This document shows, piece by piece, positions 11,235 through 23,100 of a stretch of DNA of 38,925 nucleotides (positions are counted from its first letter, which is position 1; the number at the start of each line of letters is the position of its first letter). The position numbers and the translations under genes were made by a program. The notes below the pieces were generated by a model. That model did not search any database. It was not told the DNA's origin and saw only the letters and a program-made list of their open reading frames with translations. The stretch is from Fragilariopsis cylindrus CCMP1102 (Eukaryota; Bacillariophyta; Bacillariophyceae; Bacillariales; Bacillariaceae), in NCBI GenBank assembly GCA_900095095.1, contig FMBT01000601.1, positions 1 through 38,925 on the forward strand. The letters run 5' to 3'.

Positions 11235-12014
11235 TTAAACAAACGTGTTTTGTTGTTGTTGACCCTGTTGTGGTGCACTACTGGTACCCGTTAGCCAACC
11301 CAACATATTACCACGCATAACCGTCATGGCACCAGCTTGTGCTCCCTGTTGCATCATTTGTGTAAACTTAGCTTTTTGATCGGAACTACATTTGTAATAT
11401 CCGTATACGTTCGCCGATGAAAGTGCTATTGCCATAAAGACAACAATTAACCAAGCCAAATTAAATTTAAGAATACCAATAATCATAAGTGCACCCCAAG
11501 CGATAGGTGTTGCGTATAGTACCATCCAAAATACGGAACTATCAAATTTATTAATTTGTCGATCTTTTGCACTTTCAAATATCCATGTCGTCTTGTCACC
11601 ATCAACCTTATTCCACCATCGTAGTCCAACTAATAATCGACCGGTGATGTTCTTAACGACCCAAAAGTCAGCAGCCAATAATAGGATACAGATTACCGTC
11701 ACAGTAATAAAATTTGCACCACTATTTGTTGCTCCCTTTTTCTTAGTACCGGAAAACCAACCACCAAAAATATAAAAAAATAATGCTAATCCTTTGAATA
11801 GTACATGAAATATACAAACAATGGGATGAGCGGATTGTGATAACGTTTGACCCCAATTATTTCCACCTTCTCCCTGTTGTTGTTGCTGCTGCTGCTGCTG
11901 CTGCTGTTGTTGTGGCGCCATTGCTCCTAGGGGCATCGTAGATGGATCGTGCAACGCATTTGGGTCTTCAATACCATTTTGTGAAACTGTAAAGTGTAAA
12001 TCGTGTGATGCCAT
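11235..12014 (-). CDS. TVP23/FAM18-family Golgi membrane protein
   Basis: A single-exon gene of 259 residues. Residues about 62-205 form the TVP23 (DUF846) domain: HPIVCIFHVLFKGLALFFYIFGG (helices 1-2 region), then ITVTVICILLLAADFWVVKNITGRLLVGLRWWN split by the diagnostic GRLLVGLRWWN, WIFES, and two C-terminal helices around residues 162-202. Yeast Tvp23 and plant ECHIDNA, known members, act at the late Golgi/trans-Golgi network in vesicle trafficking and secretion; the same role is inferred here. Unusual features are an N-terminal extension with 13 consecutive Gln (residues 35-47, encoded by the CAG-type repeat at 11874-11912) and a Gln-rich tail. It lies head-to-head with another Golgi-type membrane protein. 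Confidence 0.88.
   Translation of the reverse strand: MASHDLHFTVSQNGIEDPNALHDPSTMPLGAMAPQQQQQQQQQQQQQGEGGNNWGQTLSQSAHPIVCIFHVLFKGLALFFYIFGGWFSGTKKKGATNSGANFITVTVICILLLAADFWVVKNITGRLLVGLRWWNKVDGDKTTWIFESAKDRQINKFDSSVFWMVLYATPIAWGALMIIGILKFNLAWLIVVFMAIALSSANVYGYYKCSSDQKAKFTQMMQQGAQAGAMTVMRGNMLGWLTGTSSAPQQGQQQQNTFV
11874..11912 (-). repeat. CAG/CAA trinucleotide repeat coding for 13 Gln
   Basis: A run of Gln codons in the N-terminal extension of the TVP23-family gene, mainly CAG on the minus strand. Tract length is likely to vary between alleles. Confidence 0.85.
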
Positions 12015-12590
12015 TTTATAAAGTTTCTATTTTTTGTGGCCTGGATGTTTTGTTTTGCTTTGCTTTGCTCTGCTTGCTGCTGGTTAATGATGTAAAAGAT
12101 TTCTTTGTGCTTGTTATTATGATTCCTTTCGGCTTGTAATTGTGATTATGATTATACAAAGTGACTTTAATGGATGAAGAAGAATCATGGCATTTGTATT
12201 TTTAATTTTTAGCACGATGAGAAATACCGCGTCATTTTGTTCGCAGGGCCACACATTTCATTCGCGCGGGACCTGATATCTTACTTTGAAAGCGAAAGCA
12301 AGCAAATTGAAAGTGAGGGCAATTTAAACATTCGAAAATCGGTAGGCATTCGCATTGTGTATCGATGTACTGTATTGATTGTGGCACGATAAACGTTATC
12401 ATCAATTAATACTGTACTAGTAGAAGAGACCATTGTGCTAATCGTCAAAGCCACTAGAACACTTACACTCCTAGATTGAATATACTACCCAGTCAACTTG
12501 TTTTTTTTTCTTAATCTTTATTTATTTGAATAATAATTAATTGATCGATTGAATCGAATCAAAATTCCAGTACAGTAGGATACAAATACA
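12015..12590. promoter_or_regulatory. Bidirectional promoter region between TVP23-like and GOST-like genes
   Basis: 576 bp separating two divergent start codons. A tandem ttttgctttgctttgctctgc pentamer-like tract lies at about 12050-12075, just upstream of the TVP23 start. No ORF is seen. No TATA box or named motif can be assigned with confidence; promoter function is inferred from position only. Confidence 0.4.
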
Positions 12591-14939
12591 ATGATGAAGT
12601 TTATTTCAACGTCCTTGTTGTTTGGACAAATGCTTGTTTGTCTATTGATATGCTCACTTATCCAAGTTGCACATGGAGAGATCCGTGCTTTTAACTTACT
12701 TCTTGAGCCAGCGGTACGTTCATTTCATTCGTCGCTTTGCTTTGCTTTGCTTTTGGTAGAGAGAAACTATAGCGCTAGTTACTGTATGTGTGAAGGGTGA
12801 AAAGTGATACTAGTATTAGAAGAATGATATTTTGATGATAAGCGTACAAACTATAATGTATACACATTCAATCATTCAATCACTCATTTTTTGTCCTCGC
12901 TCATTTGTATTTCTTTTCTTTTTCGTGTATAAAAATAATTCAAATCAATGAATTTTGAAATATGAAATATGAATTATGAAACAGTCCGATTATATTCATT
13001 TCGTAGAGGGATTTCTTCTTACGCCGGGATATATCGATTTGTCGGAGTTACTAATTGTGGCAACCAAAAACAGTAGTCAAATTCAAGAGGAATCATCATC
13101 ATCATCATCATCATCGTCATCTTCAGATCCTACTGGTACCTCATCTTCATCCTCAAAAAATTATGACAATAAAAACACAAGTAGTAGTGGAACCAATTTT
13201 TATATGGATGGATCAGCATTGGATATAGCAGTCTTTCATTTAGTAAGTTGATGTCGTACACCCACACACACATAGTATTAGATATATATTATATAGTATA
13301 TATCCTATACATGTATATATAGAGTATAGTGGAAAACTAACTCTTTTGTTCCCCTTTTTTCTCTCATTGTATGTCTGTACCGTATCATATTATAGCCGGA
13401 GGAATGTGACTCGACACGTACCGGATGTGATTGGACAGAACTCGGGATTGGTGCAACATCCAATGATGGGATTTTGAGATATTGTTGTAGTTCGGATGCT
13501 ATCGAAATGGGCTTGTGTGCGGGGACACAATTCGGTAGACTTATTATGAATGCTGAAACATTTGCAGGAAAGCATCGATTAATTAATGTCCCTGCTAATG
13601 GAGAATATAGTAGTCATATGAAATATGGTCGTTTTGAAGAGACCGAACAAAGTGGAAAGTATGCAGTAGTATTTGCTAATTGTAACGATGAGGGTAGAAG
13701 TGTTATCATAGAGGGTCATACCGTGTGGAAAAGCCGGCACGGATGTAAGCATATATGTAACATTATGATAACAATATATAGTTTTTGTCTTTTTGAATCG
13801 AGATCCATTCCAAATCTCGTGTCACTTACACTTTGTTCCTTCGTATATTATTCTACATACGTACAGATTTACCGGGTGACCTATTCGGATTGATGTACTT
13901 CTATGCAATTACATTCTTAGTGTACTTTGCAATTCTTCTTTGGTACGGAGTCACGATGAAAATGTTTGAGGATGCTAATATTCCTATTCAAAGTTGGATC
14001 TTTGGAACAATTTGTATGGGAACATTAGAGGTATTTTTTCGTTCCGGAGACTTATTTGTATGGAATGAAGACGGATCTAGGTTCTGGGTTGCATACTACA
14101 TTGGTAAGTATATATAAAAGTGAAAGCTAATATTTTTTTCATTGCTAAGAAGAACTACATTTTTGGCGAGATTCAATTACATCATCTCTCACTCACACAC
14201 TAAATTATATCCCTTTTTTTAATTCATATTAGGTATTATCATTGGAGTGCTCAAGCGTGGTATTTCAAGATGTTTACTCGTAATGGTTGCACTAGGGTGG
14301 GGTGTTGTACGTGATGAACTTGGTCCAATTATGAAAAAGATTCACGTCTTGGGTGTACTTTACATCCTTGTATCGTTGGTGCGAGATATTATGACAGAGG
14401 TTGCATACAGTGAAATTCAACGAATGAGCCAAGAGAAGGAAGAGGAGTTGTTCGACATTGTTTCTATTTTAGGTTTGGTTATTGTTGCGGTCGACCTTAT
14501 ATTTTACTTTTGGATCATCGATAGCTTAAGTGCTACGATGGAGTACTTAGAAAATATGAAACAAACATCTAAGTTATTAAGATACCTTCGGTTAAGATGT
14601 ATTCTAATGTTTTCAATTCTTTTTGGAGTCGTCTGGGCTGTGTTTGGTATTGTTGACACCTACGATGCGGGAATCGTTACACAAGAAGCTCGATGGGTGT
14701 TAGATGCTGCAATGGAAATGAATTATCTTTTCGTTCTGATCGCAGTCGCCATTCTTTGGAGACCACAACAGAATGCTAAGGAATATGCGTACGTAATGCA
14801 GTTACCAGCTATGACAGCAGCTGTTAATGATGATGACGATGACGAAGGTGTTATAATCGAATTAGCAGGCGTACCTTCTGCAATGGACGATGACGATGAA
14901 CTTGATGAATTCAATGATGAACCAGTAAGTTTCTCATAG
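12591..14939 (+). CDS. GOST/LUSTR-family seven-transmembrane protein (GPR107/TMEM87-like), 5 exons
   Basis: Exons 12591-12713, 12985-13242, 13396-13744, 13867-14103 and 14233-14939. All four introns are GT...AG (271, 153, 122 and 129 nt) and phases match, giving 557 residues. A signal peptide (residues 1-29, ending QVAHGE) precedes a luminal domain with an 11-Ser run and several Cys (CDSTRTGC, RYCCSSD, GLCAGTQ). The seven-helix core then starts at LPGDLFGLMYFYAITF. Family hallmarks are W-x-F-G-x-x-x-x-G-x-x-E in helix 2, LGWGVVRDELG, HVLGVLYILVS and the final ILWRPQQNAKEYAY. Known relatives (GPR107/108, TMEM87) are Golgi or endosomal proteins involved in trafficking; that role is inferred. 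The tail is acidic (DDDDDE). The last codons contain a donor-like gtaagt at 14925, so an extra 3' exon is conceivable but unsupported. Confidence 0.85.
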
Positions 14940-15286
14940 CTACAGTATAAAATGGATTTCTGCAGCAATGAGTACTGACATAATTTAAAAACTAACGCGT
15001 ATTGAATAGAATAGTGTATACTAAGTAGAAATATGAATGACTAAATGTTTTCTTTTACAATATATTAATTGGTTCTGGAATAATTGCTCATTAGATTTGA
15101 AAAATATCCTCGATTTGAGTATCTGAACGATTCTTAATCGGAAATAACTTTCTATAAAAAAGTGTATTTGTTGCTAAGTCGCAATTTAATATATAAGATT
15201 TTTTTTTTGATTTGATATTTTTTCCGTTCAATCCCCCTAAACGAAATGTACTCGACCTTCTCGAGAATTTTCGGACATCTGCTTCT
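14940..15286. other. Intergenic region between convergent genes
   Basis: 3' flanks of the GOST-like gene (+) and histone H3 (-). AT-rich with a T-run near 15200. No gene seen. I do not see the metazoan histone stem-loop beyond the H3 stop. Confidence 0.5.
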
Positions 15287-16359
<1,073 letters not shown>

Positions 16360-17643
16360 CTTGACGGTTTGTTGTTTTCTTTATTTGATACTATACCTTG
16401 CTTCTTTTTAATTACTACGTTTGTAATTAAGTTAATAAAATTATAATGAGTAATAGCACGGACACTTGTTTCGATGTTGACTGTAAAAGCGATGTTTTGT
16501 TATGTTCGATTGAAACACAGAACGTGAACAAGGAAGCACCACGCTGCTTTTTTACTGCTATTAAAAAACGAAAAAACGCGCAGGCACAGCAGGTCAGCAA
16601 TTAATTTAAAAACACATGATACTGTCGTAATTCTTTTTGTACGGCGCGTGATTTGAATTTTGTTTTCCACCGTGATTGAATCAGTCATTCAACGGCTTAC
16701 TATGTACATACATAATAATCATAATACATAGCCATACATACATAGAGTACACAAGTAAGTGACCTTCCTTACAACGGTAAAAACTACATACATAATAAAC
16801 ATAATACATACCTGTATCATAATATTATTATTATATTCGTCAATCATGGAGTATGAATCTGAAATGCTAAGAATTATATCAAAGAAACAACAAGCCCACC
16901 AATACAAAATACAGAATATATCAAATGCTTCCATCAAATGTAGTTATTTACCAGTAAGAGTATGTCCTGCTTTGAGTATATTTTATCTTTTATTTTCTGC
17001 TTCCGAGCTACTATTTCTTTCAAGAATAGAAATACCTTAAATTAAATTAAATGGTTCCTTTTATAACAAACATATTCTGAGATATCAATACCTTCGCCTT
17101 TGGTACTACTTTCAATTCCTTTGAGATAGCGATATAAGTGAGTGGCAACGATACATTTGGAACTGACTGATACTTGCATTGGGGATGCGGTTAATATCTA
17201 TAATGTAACTGCAAATGTTGGATCTTCTTTCCATCACAAAACAAGAAGCAGAATTTTGGTAACGGAATGTGATGATACTAGTATATGCATGACAGATAAT
17301 AGTGTATTAAAGCGTAACTCAGGATGAAATATTCTGTTGTCTCATGGGATTTAAATACAGAAAATATAATAGATGATACACAATAGGCAATATGTGGATC
17401 TTTGCTTTCACGTAGAATTTTTTTTAGCAAATTTAACTATAAATTATGTACTTTGTCATTATGATTTCTCCGTACTGCTTTCTTTTTTGAGATAAAGGGT
17501 CGTTTATTGTTGAACTAAGCATTTAAAATACCTCCAATTGAAAATGATTACATCGATCTTCGTCAATAATAGTTATTGAAATATATATTCTTCGTAGTGG
17601 GTTGTGATGATGAGCGTTAGAGAAATGCAATCCAATATTCGTG
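16360..17643. other. 1.3-kb region without a supported gene
   Basis: Upstream of histone H3 and downstream of the next minus-strand gene. Around 16700-16815 there are reiterated tacataca/cataataa words (two imperfect copies of an acatacataataa-type unit). A plus-strand ORF at 17142-17327 (61 residues) has Cys-containing, secreted-domain-like text (TDTCIGDAVNIYNVTAN, VTECDD) that could be a decayed exon, but there is no start context, splice partner or recognised family. H3 promoter elements presumably lie at 16360-16700. Confidence 0.4.
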
Positions 17644-19525
17644 CTATACTTCTGACTCACCAAAAAGAATTGTAGATTCATCGTCTTTGTAAGGAAAGGG
17701 TCTGAATGTTCCTTCTGGGTTGGGAATGAACTGAACGTCCAGAGGTCTGTGAGCACAAATCTTACAGGCTCCGCTACTACAGTTATGAACATCGATCGAT
17801 GAATGTTTCATGCCTAAAGCACCACTAGATGGACTAACCAAGTTTATTTTCCGATTATTCGATTGTTCGCGTTCACTGAAAGGAATTTCATCTAGTTCGT
17901 CACCGCATGAAGTTAAAAACCCGTTCTTCCTTGTTTCGATACAATCGTGGCAATTGGTAGAAAGATATCGGGCTCCATTACGAGTGTAGTGGTACATTCC
18001 TTCGTGGAAACTTCCTGGGGGATCACCGGTTCCAACAAGATTCTCATTATCAAAGCTTTCAAGCGCTAGAAGCTTTTCCTGTAGTCTCGCCTTTCGTCTG
18101 GTTCTATGTCCTACAAACAATAGAATAAGCGCCAGGAGTACCAACAAAAGAATCGACATTGCATATGCCATCGACATAGATTTTTCCTCTTCTACTGATT
18201 GTATACCAGCAACGATTGCGCTTACGCTTTTTTCGCCGCCCGTGACTACTACTACTCCAGCGGTAATTGCTTCCTGTTCTGTCTCTCCAAGCCATTTGAT
18301 ATTGGTAACATGGAGGAAATCTTTATCTCTCTTGGCAAGCATAAATAGTTCGCCGGAGTCCATTGTTTTTTGTGTAGAATCATAAATAGATGCCACCGCA
18401 AGACTCACATCACTCGTCACGTGATGCATAACTGTAAAGAAAAAAGAAGGAAAATATTCAAATAATGATGAGATAATTGTTAGTACAACTGCAGTAAAAA
18501 GATATATGGGACGGGACGGCTGTAGAGAGTAGTTTGTTTTAACTTACTCGTAACCATTCCGTGCATCACAATGCAATGATCACTAGAAGTCGGGAATTTA
18601 CACTCGACTTTTTGGAGAAGAAAAGAAGAAAGAAAGGAAAAGAAAAGACAGAAGAGAATTTTTAGGAAAAGAAAAAGAAGGATGCGTATAAGAGTGTGCA
18701 CGTGTACATTTTCAGCTTTCTACTTACTACTTGTTTTGCTCATCCTCAGGACTAGTGGAGAAGCTGACTATACTTAGCCGTCGGGCCTCCTCGAGAGTTA
18801 ATCTCCGAAGTCCGTCTCTTTCAAAACCACCAGCTGAACATGATTAGGGAATATTAAAGAATGAATAGAAGGCATATGAGATTTGATGGCACACATGAGA
18901 ATGAAGAAAAGAAAATAGAATCCGGAAAACGCAGCTTTTTTGAAGTAGAACGAACGTTTTATCAAGATAACATACCTTGTAATGATGACGAGTCACCGCT
19001 GTTGAGAGGACTGTTATGGGACAACAAGCGTCTTGTTGGTGGAGATTCGTTGTCGCTGTCGTCGTTGTCTTCGTAATAACACCATAAGACCGCTGGGCTA
19101 ATTGCACGGAAAATCTTGTCTTCCAACTCGCGAATCATTGACCGTCCAGTAGAATCATTCGTTGAAACAACTTCGGAGCTTTCAATCGCGTAATAATAGT
19201 CTATCACAGTCTGTTCCGTTGCTATTTCACGATCGGTGATCAAATTTGCTGAACAGATTGCACTTTCTTTATCCATAGCCGAAACTCTATCCCCAGGCCT
19301 CATCATATCAGATAAAATCCGTCGTTCGTCTTGTATGATACCATTATTCTCTCTCACGTCGTGTTGATGATGTGACTGCCTCAATTTTCTTTGAAGATTG
19401 TCGCTGCTTGTGGCATACACTTTGAATAGATCATAGTATCCCCATAGTAGGACGAACAATATATTTCCTTTCCACGTCATATTTTTTCTCACTATCGATC
19501 GAATGAAAATTAGATATAGAAACAA
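17644..19525 (-). CDS. Single-pass membrane protein of unknown function, 4 exons
   Basis: Proposed exons (minus): 19525-18976, 18833-18728, 18582-18548 (35 nt) and 18431-17644, giving 492 residues. Phases join as 1/2, 2/1 and 1/2. The start may instead be the Met at 19480, whose first residues (MTWKGNILFVLLWGYYDLF) look like a signal peptide, giving 477 residues. The extracellular part includes EKIF-like and Cys-containing text (IRELEDKIFRAISPAVLWCYY; DHCIVMHGMVT). One transmembrane helix (SMSMAYAMSILLLVLLALILLFVG) is followed by a basic stop-transfer HRTRRKARLQEK and a cytoplasmic tail of about 140 residues with Cys pairs (CHDC, CSSGACKIC). I do not recognise the family. The third exon is the least certain: the stronger-looking upstream acceptor (ctccaaaaag) gives a stop or wrong phase, and only the acceptor at 18583-18584 restores the frame. 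Confidence 0.65.
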
Positions 19526-19597
19526 CAGACTTATCGAGTAGATGTGATGATTAGATTTGTTTCTTCAAAGATTTGAGTATTTGTACCACCGTCGTAG

Positions 19598-19650
19598 ATT
19601 GGTTAATTGATTGGTTAATTGATGGATTGATTGATTGATAGATTGATTGC
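19598..19650. repeat. Imperfect GATT/TTGA tetranucleotide tandem repeat
   Basis: A run of ttgattggttaattgat-type units in the 200-bp gap between the membrane-protein gene and the retrotransposon. Simple-sequence repeat with no coding role seen. Confidence 0.7.
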
Positions 19651-19726
19651 AGTTGGTAACAGAAGTCGAATTAAGTTTAGTAGTGGAGGTAGTGGAAGTA
19701 AGTTTGTCAGTGTTTTTCGTTGCCAT

Positions 19727-19982
19727 TGCGAAGATGTACGACGTAAAATAAGATCTTAGATCTACGTTTGGTACATGTAGGTTTAAATGTAGTGTTTTAT
19801 GTAAGTGAATTATAGAATTATGGTATGTAGGATGAAAAGAAGGACATCCTCTTTTCATCAATATCTAATAAATAAGGAGATTGACATGATTAATACATGA
19901 TAGGATCTCAAGGTCTGATAAATAAGACCTCTTAATATGATTGGAAGACGTAACGAACCGACTAGATCGATTCATCACGACA
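19727..19982 (-). repeat. 3' LTR of the copia element
   Basis: 256 bp, left copy. It matches the right copy except at an extra T in the acgtttgg tract near 19765-19770, a C at 19845 (T in the other) and a G at 19955 (A in the other). As read on the minus strand it begins TGTCGTGATG and ends CTTCGCA, the standard TG...CA ends. Confidence 0.97.
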
Positions 19983-19991
19983 CACCCTCTC
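19983..19991 (-). other. Polypurine tract
   Basis: On the minus strand GAGAGGGTG lies directly upstream of the 3' LTR, the expected position of the plus-strand DNA primer of an LTR element. It is short but purine-rich except for one T. Confidence 0.55.
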
Positions 19992-20182
19992 GAACAGACA
20001 GTGGTATTTAGCACTGTATTTCGATTGAATGATATAGGAGAGGTTTGCGTTAAAATTTAAACACTAACCCCTTTAATTTTGGTTTCTCTCGTAGAATCCT
20101 ACGTATGATTTGTACCAAGACCTTCAAAATTCTTGAATTTCGAAGAAAGAAAACTATTGATTTAATATCAAAGATAAATTTT

Positions 20183-23100
20183 TCAAGAGTTTGAAGGATG
20201 ATGGTCACCATCCCATAGAAAGAAGACGATTATTCTTGAAGAGTTGAGCAGTAAGGGCTTTGTTAAGTAGTCAGCCTTTTGATCCTTCGTAGAGACATGG
20301 ATGATTTCTATTTCACGAGGTTTCAGCCATGATCGGAACCAGTGAAGTCGTAGAGCATAGAATTTTGATCTGGGTGTATGACGTCCAGGTTCGAGTTTAG
20401 CAAGAGTTAATGCTCCAATATTGTCTTCGTGAATTGTGGTTTTGAACGTAAGTAATTTATCATTAGTCATACCAAGACCATGATTAATTGAGACACAGAT
20501 ATCAAGCAATGGAATAGCAGCGCGTAGTGCCATTGACAAAGCGGTATATTCCGATTCCATGGTTGAGGTTGCGATTGAAGTTTGTAATTGTGATTTCCAC
20601 AACACCGGACAACCCATAATTTCAATGATATAGCCTGTACGTGATTTAACAGAATCTGGATTGGTTCCAAGTTCAGTACCCCATCCACATGCAAATGATG
20701 CGTCAACATACACATCAATAGTGAATAATTTATCTAATTTATCTGGTTTCAAGATCAAACCATTTTCATAAGTTCCTTTTAAATAACGTCCTATACGTTC
20801 TAGTGCTTCTTCATGAGATTGCTTTGGACTATGTACAAAACGTGCAACTTGTGAGACAGCTAGAGATATATCATTTCTTGAATGACCTGATAAATAAGTA
20901 AGCATTCCAACGACGGACGCATAATTATAAAGTCCAGTTGCTGGTGTTCCTGCTTCATCAATTGGTAGGAATGATGTACATGGAGTATCCGTTGATGTAC
21001 ATGATGCATCATCAAGATGTAGTGCTTCAATTACACGTTTAGCTAGACCACTTTGACGCATAATAATAGTACCATCAGTCTTTCGATCAATTAGAACACC
21101 AAGATAGCCGGCAACATCTGATTCAACGTTGAAGAGCATTTTCTCTAATTTCATTCTTTTAGTTAGATCATCGACAGCCGATTGATCTTTGTATACAAGC
21201 AATGCGTCATCAACATAGATTAAACATATAACTGTTGCTGAGATAAATAAACATGGATCAGCATTTGATTGAGTGAAGCCAAGTTTCTCAAGTTTTTGTT
21301 TCATATGAAGAAAGTAGTTCCGGGGACTTTGTTTAAGTCCATATATCGACTTTTTAAGTTTCCAAACCTTTCCTATAGTACTGAACATTCTTGGCATATC
21401 GATGTAAACATCTGTATCGATTGGAGCTTGAACAAATGCAGCTGTATAATCAATTTGTTTATTTTCAAGACCCATTATTATTGTCATTACTAATATTAAT
21501 CGAACAGTTAGCCATTGCACAACCGGAGCATAGGTTTCAAAGTAATCTCTGCCTTCAACTTGCTCAAATCCTCTAGCGCAAAGACGAGCTTTTAGTTTAC
21601 GAACGTCTCCATCGGGGAACCTTTTCCTCTTGAATGCCCATACTGTTGAAATAACTTTCATCCATGGTTCTCTGTCGACTACTGTAAAGACTTCCATAGT
21701 AATTAGAGTTTCTAATTCAAGCTCCATAGCTTTAAAGAAGCCGGCAGCATCAGGACCATTCATTGCTTCTGTTAAAGTAGGATTGTCATCTTGATTGGCG
21801 ACAGTAATATACAGAGCAGGATTGAAGTATTCGACGAGTTGTGTACCGGAAGGTAAGGTAGTTAGGTATTGTTGATGTTCTACGATGAGTGAGCTTAAAG
21901 TGCTTAACTTATCATGACAAAGATGGATCAATCGATTCCATTTTAAACCAGAAATATAACTAGCATTTAGTCTTTCAGATGGTATTTGTGGCAAACGATT
22001 ATGGTTGTCCTTAGTATAAGTGGTTTGAGAGGATCCATAAAGGGATAGATTCGGTAATGATATCTTATTTGTTGAAAGATAGGAAGCGACAGTACAAGAT
22101 TCTATCAATCGATCTGCATGTTGTCCTTTATTTCTTCTAGAGGATCGACGAAGATCCGAGTTATCAGCTACTGATGGCGTAATAGGAGTAGGTGTAGGGC
22201 GAATTGTTTCTCGTTGAGATTGAATTGGTGGATCTGATAATTGATCGTCTGATGCTGCAGGTGCAGATTGTCTTGTATTAGATGGCAAGATCTCACCCTC
22301 AGTTGCAGAATTAGGAGGTGCGGACGCACCCTCTGGTGATTCAGATGGATTGATAGTTTGCAAAGGATTGCATCAAATGACTGATGATCAGGAGGTTCGA
22401 TTATTGTACCATCTGTTGCTTGTATAAATGTTGTTTCAAGTTCTTTGTTGGAGACCACTAGAGATTCCCATACAGTTGGATCAAAGTTGCCGTTAGAGAA
22501 GACGGTTGAGAAATGATCATCAAAGAGAACATGGTATTGTGGTGATATATCGCCTGTAGAAGGATTTAATACTAGATGAACAGTTGTTGAGTGATGTTTG
22601 CTAATTCCAAGATATACTCCTCTGCGACTTCGCATACTCCACTTGGGGATTTCTTCGAGTCTTGTAACTTAGGATCAAGGACAAAAACAGGACATCCAAT
22701 GACATGAGCACGTTGTAGGTGTCTGTAATCATCATACGTAACGTTGGTAAAGAGCTCTTTTGGTGATACTTGAGGATCATTCCGATTAGGTAGATTGTTC
22801 CAAAGATAAACAGCATGATCAACAAAGAATGGCCATAGGTTTTCATTTGCCTGCTGTGGCCAATGTAATACAAAATGAAGTAACATTGCACGAGACCAAT
22901 TAAAGATTGTTTGTTGATGACGTTCGACATAATTTTGATGCTTAGCACCTACACCCGAGAAGGTAGTATGCTGTTGTTGTTGTAACTTGCAGTCATTCGT
23001 CCATAATTTAGATTGGAATGGATTATTATCAGCTAAATAACCTTGTATTTTAAATCCATGCTCCATGAAATGACGCTCACAGGCATGTTTACTGCGAACA

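Noticed and set aside
17142-17327. 61-codon Cys-containing ORF resembling a secreted domain fragment
   Set aside because: No signal exon or downstream exon could be joined, and the length is within chance; mentioned only within the intergenic entry.
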